Assembly: GCA_020465985.1 (NCBI GenBank)
Contig: JAANYP010002042.1
Span: 141,190-205,189, forward strand
Direction: 5' to 3'
Length of the DNA stretch: 64,000 nt
Source of the DNA: Centrapalus pauciflorus
Lineage: Eukaryota > Streptophyta > Magnoliopsida > Asterales > Asteraceae
The notes under the pieces are model-generated. The model was not told the DNA's origin. It ran no database searches and saw only the letters and a program-made list of their open reading frames with translations. The translations under genes were made by a program, and so were the position numbers. Shown in pieces: positions 56,301 through 64,000 of the stretch. The first letter of the stretch is position 1. Each line of letters opens with the position of its first letter.

Positions 56301-59300
56301 TTCCTCTTAGTAAAAATATATGGTACTGGATGGCGGAATTTCATCTTTGATACGTGTAGGTGCCCCATTCCATGCAAGTTATAATCAACCTGGGATGCAA
56401 ATCAAAGAAAATGTAGACTGAAATAAAGAACCAACATGTTCAGAAATTTTTGTAGGAAATTTAAACCGAAGAGGATACAATAGAAGAACAATTTTATTAG
56501 AAATATAAGCAGAAAAGTTATATGATGTGATGAAATCTTTAGAAAGAAACAACAAAATGCTAATATCAGGTGGATCGGGAACCAAAACCATCATGTTACT
56601 GAAATTTATTAGCAATAGTGCACTGACCAGGAACTGGAGAAGAAAAGGAATATGTGATTCATGGGGCTGCAAACTCTTCTCAATAACTGAACCACCCTGA
56701 GAATTGGGATGTCATTAGTGGATTGATTAATATAGGAAGTTATGAAAAGAAAACTATGTTTCCATCACAAGGAAAATAAAAAGCAAAACCGATATCCACA
56801 TTTTTATCCAACGGAATTGATATTTGAATGGTAACCGATATGCTTAGGTGACGTTTGGTTTGCTAGAATCCAAAGAACTTGGAGGGGAAAGGAACTCAAT
56901 TCCAATCCATTAATGTGTTTGGTTCAACTATTTAATAGAATTGGATTCCATCAAATTTGAATTTTCCAATGAATGAAGGAAAATGTCATTCCTTTACACT
57001 ATGGATGGAATTCAATTTCTTTTAATAAAAAGAAAATTGTTGATTACAAAAATACCCCTTTACCTAAGACCCACTACACCCTACCTTGCCTTACCCCGCT
57101 CTCACCCAACCCACCCTTACCTTACCTTACCCTATCCTACCCCCTACCTTCTCCTACCCACTTCACCCCACCCCACCATCAACCCTACCGATACCCATCC
57201 TATCCTACCCCCACCCCAACCCCACTGATACCTTACCTTACCTTACCCACCCCACCTACCCCTACCGTATCCACCACAACCTACCCACCCCCACACCCCC
57301 TACACACTCCATGCTTATCCTACCTTACCCTAACCTACCCACCCTATCCCATCCCATGACCCACCATACCCTATCCACCCCACCCTTACCTACTTACCAC
57401 CCACCACACCTACCCTACCCATCCCTCATGCGTTACCCTACACTACCCACTCACCTCATCCAACCTTACCCACTCTAGACCTACCGTACCCTCACCACTC
57501 ACCGCTACCCTACCCATCACAACACTCCCTACATTACCCACCTTACCCTACCCCACGATCCACTCACCCCACCCAACCCTTACACTACCCCACGAGGCCA
57601 TGACCCACCTACCCCAGCTTTACCAATAACCCACCACACCACACCACACCACACGTACCCAACCCACCCCCCTCACCCATCGCCACCCGGTATCCAACCA
57701 CCTCTACCCTACCGACCCCATCCTACCTCAACCCACCCCACCACCTACACCCACCTATAAAGTAAGAAGAAATGATAATAAAATAATCAAAAAGGATATT
57801 TTTGTCATTTGACCTTATCTAATTATAATTCACTTGACATGTTTATGAACCAAACAAATTATGATATTAAATTCCAATTCCATTTTTAGCCAACCAAACA
57901 TGATTTGGATTCAAATTCCGATTCCATTTTTAGCCAACCAAACATGATTTGGATTCAAATTCCAATTCCTTCAATTCCTTCTGAAACATTTTGCGAACTA
58001 AACGCCACTATTGAAGTTGGCCCATAAGTTGATACTTTTAATGCAAACTTGCAAGTTGCAAAGAGACAAATCTCCTGATGAGCTTCAAAAACAGCCTTTT
58101 TGTGTATAAATTATATGAGAAAGGACATTCAACATTAGACCTCAAGTTCTAGTATGCTATTTCAAATAACAAATGATCACAATTATTAGACATTTATGTA
58201 TTTACTTATATTAGAGGGATTAGAGTGCAACTAGTATAGGGTTTAGAGTGTAAATGTATCTCTTATATAATCTCTTGTAATCAGTATTTTATTCATAACA
58301 ATATACAAACAATTACTGATTACTAAGTTTATCTTGGTATCAGAGCCTAGGATTCTAACCCTAGCAGCCACCGGCTTCCACCAAGCACAACCCTAAGTCT
58401 AAGTAGCCACCGGCCACCTCTGCCATACCACAACCCCACCACCTCCGGCCACCACTAGCCACCTGAAATCGCCGCACCACTCCCTGAACTTGCCCTCCAT
58501 GATTTTGTAGCGTTTTATGTTTTTACGATCCAAGCTACACGTCGTTCCCTGGCCTTAGCTTGCGGAGGAATATTAGACACTCATGTATTTACTTATATTA
58601 GAGGGATTAGAGTGCAACTAGTATAGGGTTTAGAGTGTAAATGTATCTCTTATATAATCTCTTGTAATCAATATTTTATTCACAACAATATTTAAACAAT
58701 TACTGATTACCTAAGTTTATCTACAACCACCCTTAATGAAGAAAAGGAAACCAAAAGTAATTTTGTCCATTAGTGACATAAAATATACATGTAAACGACA
58801 TATAATATACCAAATCATGGATTGGCACAATTAAATAAGCAAAACTACACCACAGGACAAATGCTAAACTAACAAAACATATAGAAGCTTCAATTGTTTA
58901 CCAGGAGAAGATTTGCTGCCCGTGAAACATCCTGTGGATGATATCTTTGATCTCTGTCAAGGAGCTAATAGTATAACTAACACAAAGTATGGACACTCTA
59001 AACTAGAGATAACAATATTTCAAATTTTGACCATGGCCATACTAGTGAAGACAGATCACTCACTATCTTCAATTCTAATGATTTTAGTTATTTATTAAGC
59101 TAACCAAAAAGCGTTAGCATGAAAGAATTTTGATGTTTTATATATGCATCTTTAATTACAATGAGAATCATCATAATCCTAGAATAGATAATATAAAAGA
59201 AAGACTGTTGAAACATAATAACAATTAACAAAGCAACAAAAATAGCATAAAGCTGTTTGTGGATTGAGCAGCCAAGTGGCAACTATCTAGAGGAAATAAA

Positions 59301-62216
59301 ATATCAGCCAAGAAAGTACCAAGCCTCGTCCTGCAGTTTATAAAAATTGACAACAAAATTATATACTTAATGAAGTTGAAGAACAAAAATAAAGACACAC
59401 GGGTATGATTCTGATGAGTACACAGCTTCAGAATTCAGGCCAAGCCCATTTATTGGATGCAGGTAAGTCAATGAAGCTTGAGTCCAACATAAGTCAGCCT
59501 TTGGTGACAATCAATAAGGAATCTTCTTCTGTTAGGACAGTTTTTAGAAGGCCTGTCAAACTACATTCTTTTTTCTTTCTTTTTTGGATAACCAGGGAAA
59601 TCCCACCCGAGCCAACTCCTTTTTGAACTACATTATAGAGATATCAACTGGGCTGATTCAATGTTCTAAAATTCTGCACATTATATATTTTATATTAACA
59701 GATCTAATAGCTTCAATGTCTTTCATACAGTCTTTTAGCTTCCTATTTTAATATCCAAGCCAAACAATTCTTACTTTGCTTCAGGAACCAGCACAGGCCG
59801 AGAAGAAAACTCATTTCACTAATTATATACACGAGAATATATCAGGCTAATGCATGGTAGGATACAGGTAAATCTTCACATATAGTTGCTCCGATGCATC
59901 ATAACCATAAAACCTTCTTGCACGGACAAGACTGCAGCCATGCACATGCTGACGTTTTGAACCAGCACTACCTTTAAGCTGTAAAAGTGAAGAATCAGTT
60001 GATCGACAACAGTACCTATACTTTAACATGAGCACTGCAAATACACGTTTCACAGACAGAAATACCTTCAGTGCCTTCTCAAGAGCAAGAGATATCACTC
60101 TCACACAGGCATCACCTAAGCAATATGAGACAAAAATGAGAGAAGGGTGATTAAAAAATTAATCAATATGTCATTAGTTATCATGAAGACATCAATTATA
60201 TCCAGATAGAAGCAATGCCAAAATTCAGGGATACATACAAAAATGGATCAAGACTCAAGATGATTAGGAATTCATCAACACCCCCAAGAAAGTAACACAA
60301 ACACAGATCTAAGAAGTGCATAAATTACAAATAAAAATAAAAAAATAAAAAAAGAAGGCCCATGTCCAGCTTCTGAATTTTCTTTAGCCCACAAATGACA
60401 GTTAATGTTTCATATGAAACCCTTTTAATCGATAACTTTTCCTTGTAATTTGAGGCTAACCTGAATGACAACCTCTTCTTTCTAACCAAGGTTGTTAAAA
60501 GCGAAAAGATTAAGACCTCCAAATACTTGGGCAAGATATAATTCCTCAGAGCAGCAAAAGAAAGCAATTTAATGGTGTCAGTGTCATCAAAGATTTTGTC
60601 TTGTACCAAGCTAAGAAAACTTTCACAGCTTCTCTTCTAGTAACAAGCAAATAGTTCCAGTAGACTAAATGTAAACTTTCAAAAATAATTCATATAGCTT
60701 AGACTAAACTTGCTTAAAATCTTTTATCGAATCTTTTAATTGGAAAAATCCATACCAACATACAGGGAAGGGGGACCTGAGATAAGAATATGTGCAATAC
60801 CTTCCAGGTCTGGTTGATGAACAATATCTGAACAAGGAACATATAGATATGGTAAAGCCTGCATGACAATCAAGATAATTTATACTTAACTACTTAAGAA
60901 CTAAACCACAAAGAGCAATCAGATAATACCAACACTGTATTAGAAAGCTGAAAGCTGATTGTAATATTGTATAATATCAACCACATGTAAATCGACTCCC
61001 CCCCCCCCCCCCAAACATTGGGCGGTGTTTGAGTTGCATTATGATAAGCTGGTTAAATGATATCCTAATCGGCTCAGTGCATGTAGACTTGTAAAGTTAT
61101 GTACTTTCTTCATTACCTACCAATTTACTCGCATATTTCTGTCTTGTATGTGTAATGGTTCTCCCTTTTGACAAGGCTAAGGTTCCTTAGGTAAATTCAC
61201 TCAGAATAACAGACAACAATATTTGATTGGTGATAATATCTTCATCTCATTTCCAGGGGTGCCTCCGATAATTGAGTAGAAAGTAGGAACCAAGAGAGAG
61301 AGTACACGGAACAACTGGCCATTATCCATTCCAATTATACAAAACAAAATACATGTCAAAAACCATGAAAGAGTAGGTTTGAGAATCTTACTCGATGTAT
61401 ATGCAAACAAGTCTTCTGGCCAGCTGGAGTCGACCCATATATTCTAATCACAGGAACCTCATTTACCTTCCCACCTATCCAATTCAGAGATGTATATAAT
61501 ACCGTAAGAAATTAGAAACAAACATGCATTTGTATGTAACTCTAGTTTATTAAGGTTTACTTCTCACAAAGCTTCTCATCTGTAACCACTATTTTCTATT
61601 CAATGATGTGCATTTATAGTAGTTCTGTCAATAACATGCACCAGGCTCGTAATAAAAATCCCCTAAAACCATAGTTGTCATCATGTAAGCATAAATAACA
61701 ATATAAAATATTAATATAGATAGCATGGTAAATAATTTCTACACAGAGCTACCTCAGATGAACAGAAGAGTCTTTGGTAAAGATTCATGTGATCATATCA
61801 AGCTATCAACCAAAAATTATACACTACCTGAGTCCCACACAATTATTTTTATTTTACTTGCTATAAACAGTCGCATTTAATTCTCAAACCTTTAGTGATA
61901 ATGCTTCAGTGGAAGTTATTTATATTTACGCCTAAAAAGTATGTTCTTTTGAGTAGAAATTAACCTACATGGCTATACAATTGCATAACGTACTTCATTA
62001 ACAAAATATATTGACATTAAATTCCCAAAATGAAGTCGCATAAACCATGGAAAACCAAGACACTAGTAAGATAAAACAAAATTCATGAGCATATATACCT
62101 TGAAAACTACTGTAGCAAAGATCAAGGCCTGGAATTGGAGGAGACATGTAGTAATCTATTGATACTATACGAACGCTGAAAACCTTCGAATCAGGCTGGG
62201 ATTCAGAGTCTTCCAT
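41748..62216 (-). CDS. REV3: REV3: catalytic subunit of DNA polymerase zeta (translesion synthesis), 24 exons
   Basis: Rev3 is a B-family polymerase that, with Rev7, extends past DNA lesions in the nucleus. Exons on the minus strand: 62216-62099, 61474-61392, 60858-60801, 60115-60066, 59978-59866, 58944-58902, 56696-56628, 56389-56237, 55830-55677, 55584-55493, 55413-55135, 54321-53388, 52286-52062, 51991-51938, 51860-51529, 51298-51156, 47720-47129, 46825-46679, 46599-46324, 46240-46133, 44394-44189, 43758-43455, 43377-42760, 41921-41748. All junctions are GT-AG and all phases agree, giving about 1774 residues, a little shorter than the Arabidopsis protein (about 1890). Least certain are exon 13/14 (a 70-nt intron is assumed), the exon 9 acceptor (CAGCAG) and the exon 6 acceptor. 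The start is the ATG of MEDSESQPDSKVFSVRIVSI, which matches the family N-terminus. Confidence 0.92.
42186..42547. repeat. MITE in REV3 intron 23
   Basis: Left end AAAATGCTTGTAATAGCAAC and right end GTTGCTATTACAAGCAATTT are inverted copies with one base difference, followed by partial similarity over another 25 bp. Confidence 0.65.
43850..44107. repeat. MITE in REV3 intron 21
   Basis: AAATGTCACCAAGTCATTGGTCC at the left pairs imperfectly with GGACCAATGACAAAAG...GACATTT at the right. The element is AT-rich and non-coding. Confidence 0.6.
44581..45767. repeat. hAT-type MITE (GGCGCG-rich ends) in REV3 intron 20, itself host to another MITE
   Basis: It begins CTTGGTTTTAAAAGGCGCG and ends CGCGCTTTTTAGGACACAG, and is flanked by the 8-bp duplication GGTTAATT (44573-44580 and 45768-45775). 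Eight-base duplications are typical of hAT transposons. The ends are unusually rich in GCGC and GGCGCG. Confidence 0.75.
44730..45302. repeat. Inner hAT-type MITE with perfect 8-bp duplication
   Basis: It starts CAATGTTGTAAAAATCG and ends CGATTTCTACAACATTG: 17-bp inverted ends with one mismatch. The duplication AAAATAAC is exact on both sides (44722-44729, 45303-45310). Subterminal CCTAGGCGG words recur in both halves in opposite orientation. Confidence 0.85.
46133..47720 (-). CDS. REV3: REV3 exons 17-20: exonuclease-like domain end and polymerase motif A
   Basis: Exon 17 carries DPDILMGWDIQGGSLGFLAE and DEWGRTHASGVHVGGRIVLN of the exonuclease-like domain, which in this family lacks proofreading activity. 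Exon 18 carries VNRTSELARVFGIDFFSVLS. Exon 19 holds motif A, VIVLDFQSLYPSMVIAYN, whose first Asp is a metal ligand. Exon 20 (36 codons) encodes the GVLPRLLDEILSTR segment. The four exons are separated by short introns, while the flanking intron 16 is 3.4 kb long and full of MITEs. Confidence 0.9.
48262..49280. repeat. MITE in REV3 intron 16 (about 1 kb)
   Basis: The end GGTTCTTTTTCATA pairs with TATGCAAAAGAAC. Subterminal CACTTATT and AATAAGTG words recur in both orientations near both ends, as in plant hAT MITEs. The interior is AT-rich. Confidence 0.6.
50321..50791. repeat. MITE in REV3 intron 16 with about 45-bp imperfect inverted ends
   Basis: GGGTTAATCTTGAAAAAAAG...CATGTTTTC at the left pairs with ...AAACATGATATTTTTTCAATATAAACCC at the right. 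Interior segments GACCAAACTGATAAA recur. Confidence 0.65.
51156..55830 (-). CDS. REV3: REV3 exons 9-16: low-complexity middle region
   Basis: This poorly conserved, Ser/Asp/Lys-rich region (about residues 230-966) links the N-terminal domain to the polymerase core. Conserved islands are WLSSTIPDNWTWHAPSQG and RQSVCELEGD (exon 9), WLASSQAAEDINSDDE and QQECQDILDS (exon 12), VGCSVRDLMRRKRFHRGEP (exon 12), YLYMLTPAFLPPSS (exon 13), SQISGPEGKKLTPLSQAGF and FRDPASIGAGQQLT (exon 15). The SIEV boundary at exon 15/16 marks the start of the exonuclease-like domain. Exon 12 is the largest at 934 nt. Confidence 0.85.
52907..53229 (-). repeat. Solo LTR (323 bp) in REV3 intron 12
   Basis: The sequence starts TGATGCAGAATC and ends TTCCTATCA, with the exact 5-bp duplication ATAAC on both sides (52902-52906, 53230-53234). 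Read on the minus strand it has a TATA-like CTATAAATAAGAGGG, so the LTR promoter points the same way as REV3. No internal domain is left, consistent with LTR-LTR recombination. Confidence 0.8.
56237..62216 (-). CDS. REV3: REV3 exons 1-8: conserved N-terminal domain
   Basis: These eight exons encode about 229 residues of the B-family N-terminal domain. Landmarks are FSVRIVSIDYYMSPPIPG (exon 1), VIRIYGSTPAGQKTCLHIHR (exon 2), ALPYLYVPCSDI (exon 3), RQHVHGCSLVRARRFYGY (exon 5), DVSRAANLLL (exon 6) and SLQPHESHIPFLLQFL (exon 7). Exon 6 is only 43 nt. Its acceptor could lie nine bases further upstream (GACAG) without changing frame, but the shorter form keeps the expected YxPxDV sequence. Intron 6 (56697-58901) has grown by insertion of a MITE with a C-rich core and a TRIM-like element. 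Confidence 0.88.
56846..58010. repeat. MITE-like element with a C-rich core in REV3 intron 6
   Basis: The left end GACGTTTGGTTTGCTAGAAT and right end ATTTTGCGAACTAAACGCC form an imperfect inverted pair of the GCGTTTGG type. Near the right end a unit of about 44 bp (ATTCCATTTTTAGCCAACCA...) is repeated in tandem, at about 57870 and 57913. The core is the C-rich array listed separately. Confidence 0.55.
57060..57765 (+). repeat. C-rich degenerate CCTACC/CTTACC array, about 700 bp
   Basis: The plus strand is almost free of G and consists of shuffled CCTACC, CTTACC, CCCACC and CCCTACC words; the REV3-sense strand is therefore G-rich (GGGTAGGGTAAGG type). It has no constant unit and gives long but meaningless Pro/Thr/Tyr reading frames. 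Confidence 0.85.
58184..58722 (+). mobile_element. TRIM-like mini retrotransposon in REV3 intron 6
   Basis: Two direct repeats of about 150 bp (58184-58334 and 58571-58722) start TATTAGACA(T/C)T and end AAGTTTATCT. The first is followed at once by TGGTATCAGAGCC (58335-58347), a perfect initiator-tRNA primer site; the second is preceded by a purine stretch (TGCGGAGGAA). The 236-bp interior has no coding capacity and contains GCCACCGG words. Flanks are ACAAT and ACAAC, a possible imperfect duplication. The repeats differ at only a few positions. Confidence 0.75.
60998..61012 (+). repeat. Poly-C run (15 C) in REV3 intron 2
   Basis: An uninterrupted run of 15 C, the longest of its kind here; its length may be inexact in an assembly. 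Confidence 0.85.
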
Positions 62217-62460
62217 TGTATTTCTCTGAACTTACAGAAGATTAATAACTAATTACGATCCCATTCACTCTTGTTCTTGATTCTATGCCATTAAAAACCA
62301 CATACAAGCAAGATTAGGGTTTGAACCTAAGCAGAAAAATGTAAACGAACAAGGGTTTATTTGGCGGGTGTAATTTGAAACTTTCCACTCTACGCTTTTA
62401 TAGAAGGGGGTCATGTCGTTTCAAGCCTATTTGAGTGTCGTTTCGGTCTTTGCTCTTACG
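62217..62460 (-). promoter_or_regulatory. REV3 promoter and 5' leader with telo-box and E2F-type site
   Basis: TTAGGGTTT at 62314-62322 (AAACCCTAA in the gene's sense) is a telo-box. TTTGGCGGG at 62360-62368 matches the E2F core TTTSGCGS. They lie about 100 and 145 bp upstream of the ATG. In plants both occur in promoters of replication and S-phase genes, which suits a DNA polymerase gene. No convincing TATA box was found, and the transcription start is unknown. Confidence 0.55.
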
Positions 62461-62494
62461 CTGCCGACCTTGTAAACCCGTGCCCGTGCGGTGC

Positions 62495-62640
62495 ATCGGT
62501 TAAAAAAATCCGAATCCGAGCATCCGAAACAAAATCCGAAAATCCGATCCGAAACTATTCGAAAATTCGGATTCGGATAGTAAAATCCAGATTTTCAGAT
62601 ATTCGAATAATCCGATATCCGAAAATCCAAAAAAAATTTA
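62495..62640. repeat. ATCCGAA-type short repeats upstream of REV3
   Basis: Many copies of ATCCGAAAATCCGA and ATTCGGATTCGGATA words in both orientations follow CCCGTGCCCGTGCGGTGCATCGG (62479-62501). This kind of sequence is often seen near the ends of plant transposons, but I cannot assign a family. Confidence 0.45.
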
Positions 62641-62954
62641 AGTTTTTTTTATATCTTTAGTATTGATTATTTACATAATATTGAGTGTTTATCTCTACTA
62701 CTAATAAAGCATTTAGATGCTTACAAATTCAAATGCATGAAGTACAACTTCTTAAAGCTTAGTTCTTGAATTTTAAGACTTACAAGTCTTTTAAGCATTA
62801 TGTACAAGCATGTGATGCAAAAGCTTTTGAAATTTGAATATGCAGTAAATTTAGTTGGTTGGAGAGTGATCCTGTTATAATTTCCACCGCTCCACGCACG
62901 CTCACCTTGGAAACTGTTAGGCACAAAAAGGCCTCAGTCAAACCTGTTCTACAT

Positions 62955-64000
62955 CTGAGGGGGAGATTTATAATCAAACCTGTTGATGCATTTGAAGGTT
63001 GAATTTAAGGCCTGTTATATGCCTTATTGAAACCTGAAAATGATTTGCAATATCAGTCTAAAGCTGTTCTATATGGTTGCATGTGTTGCAACTAAGACAG
63101 TTTGTCCAAGCTGCTCTGTCTGCTGAACAGGCTGGACATAAACTGTCTACGCTGCTCTACACTGTTGAGCAGCTTGGGCATTTTTAAAGTGTTCTGTTCT
63201 TTGTGAACAGGCTAAACACTTTATGGAATATGTTTCCAAGTCATCATGTATTGTTTTTTACTACAAGATCAGTTTACAAAGTCGAAGACAAAGTGGAAAA
63301 CAGAACTGCTCAGCCTGCCCACGCTGTTCTGTAACATGAAGACAAAAGGTTATTTGAAAAAGGGTGACAGACCTTTTTCTTATATCAAAATAGGCCTTTA
63401 CAAGGAAGAAAGACGCAAAGTTGACATTCCTAAATTAGTTAAAGGCAATGCAACAGTAGATAAAGTAAAAAGACAAAAGTTCTGCACATATGAAGACAAG
63501 TCTGCTTTTCAGAAAAGTGCAGAAAAGGTTATGTTGTCTTTTCAACAAGACTTCTCTTTTTTCATTCCGTCCAATGAAGATGTTTCTCTTAGATCCTCTA
63601 AGTGAGTATAAAAGGAAGCTTCTAAGGTCAGAAAGAAGTGTGAAGAAAGCTAAGTGCTGAAACCAAGAGTGAACGTGCAAGTGTGATTTTCATGCATGCA
63701 AGGCTTCTGTGTAAACCAGCATCTGTGTGTCTAAGCTGTTTTACATAAGCTGTTCCCTTAAGTCTTGTAAACACAGTGAGTGCTTCTTAGTGAGTGTATT
63801 CATTGTATACTAGTTTGAGTTTGTCTTAGACTAGTGAGCATACTGTTGTATCTGTCATCTCAGCTTGAACTATTCCGCATTCAAGCTTGTTTGTAATTAA
63901 CAAATTGTTGATAATACATACAAACATTGAGAAAAGAGTGTGTAGCTTTTAAATTGCTGTATTCACCCCCCCCCCTCTACAGCTTATAACTATATACTTT
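62955..64000 (+). repeat. Part of a copia-like LTR, cut by the right window edge
   Basis: A polypurine-like CTGAGGGGGAGA (62955-62966) is followed by TGTTGATGC at 62979. Near the right edge TATTCACCCCCCCCCCTCTACAGC resembles the end of many plant copia LTRs. In between the sequence is non-coding with the repeated word GCTGTTCT(G) and a reading frame (63246-63605) without known domains. No internal copia coding is seen on the left, so it may be a truncated or solo LTR. Confidence 0.45.

Noticed and set aside
56973..57478. Three overlapping reading frames of 81-130 codons in the C-rich array
   Set aside because: They are low-complexity Pro/Thr/Leu/Tyr strings that arise because the array lacks stop codons; no domain is present and they lie in an intron.
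57060..57765. Interstitial telomere array
   Set aside because: CCCTAAA units are absent; the words are CCTACC and CTTACC in irregular order.
62479..62640. Helitron 3' end
   Set aside because: The GCACGGG-type hairpin is suggestive, but no CTRR end with host A-T junction and no matching TC start could be placed.
63246..63605. A 119-codon plus-strand frame near the right edge
   Set aside because: It lies within LTR-like DNA and has no recognisable domain; kept only as part of the LTR note.
1..64000. CRISPR arrays, bacterial operons, rRNA or functional tRNA genes
   Set aside because: Nothing of the kind is visible. The palindromic TTCGAA words are irregularly spaced and lie in retroelements.

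Overview
This is a window of a eudicot-type plant nuclear genome. It is AT-rich and packed with nested LTR retrotransposons, a LINE remnant and hAT-type MITEs, and it carries one conserved host gene with plant-style GT-AG introns. I see no bacterial features and cannot name the species.

Layout. 1-7260: a decayed Ty3/gypsy chromodomain (Tekay-like) element whose 5' LTR lies just outside the window. It seems to sit inside the LTR of another element (7261-8500). 8762-27990: a 19.2-kb unit bounded by two 641-bp LTRs that differ at four positions and by a perfect 5-bp duplication (TAATG). Inside are a degenerate SIRE-type copia element on the minus strand (gag 20908-18032, pol 18010-14643, extra ORF 12447-9464) and, inverted between its 5' LTR and its gag, a piece of a second SIRE-type element on the plus strand (gag C-terminus, an uninterrupted 1165-codon pol frame, and the start of an extra ORF). 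The inner piece has no LTRs of its own, so the unit looks like one chimeric retrotransposon. 28255-36277: a complete but mutated Tekay-like gypsy element with two LTRs, PBS, PPT and target duplication ATTTT. 36283-41700: AT-rich repeats, a tRNA-derived SINE-like stretch, a broken L1-type LINE and MITEs.

41748-62216, minus strand: the complete REV3 gene, encoding the catalytic subunit of DNA polymerase zeta. I could place 24 exons whose phases all agree, giving about 1774 codons. They run from the conserved N-terminal domain through the B-family polymerase motifs A, B and C to the C-terminal zinc-binding and iron-sulphur cysteine clusters. An E2F-type site and a telo-box lie just upstream, as in many replication and repair genes. 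Its introns hold a three-level MITE nest, a solo LTR with target duplication, a TRIM-like element and a ~700-bp C-rich array.

62450-64000: ATCCGAA-type repeats, then part of a copia-like LTR running off the right edge.

The strongest candidates for something new are the inverted double SIRE unit with its primer-site-less junction, a putative 84-bp intron inside the reverse transcriptase of the first gypsy element, conserved splice-acceptor signals at the gag-pol boundary of both SIRE sequences, and TTCGAA-palindrome-rich non-coding DNA shared by two unrelated elements.
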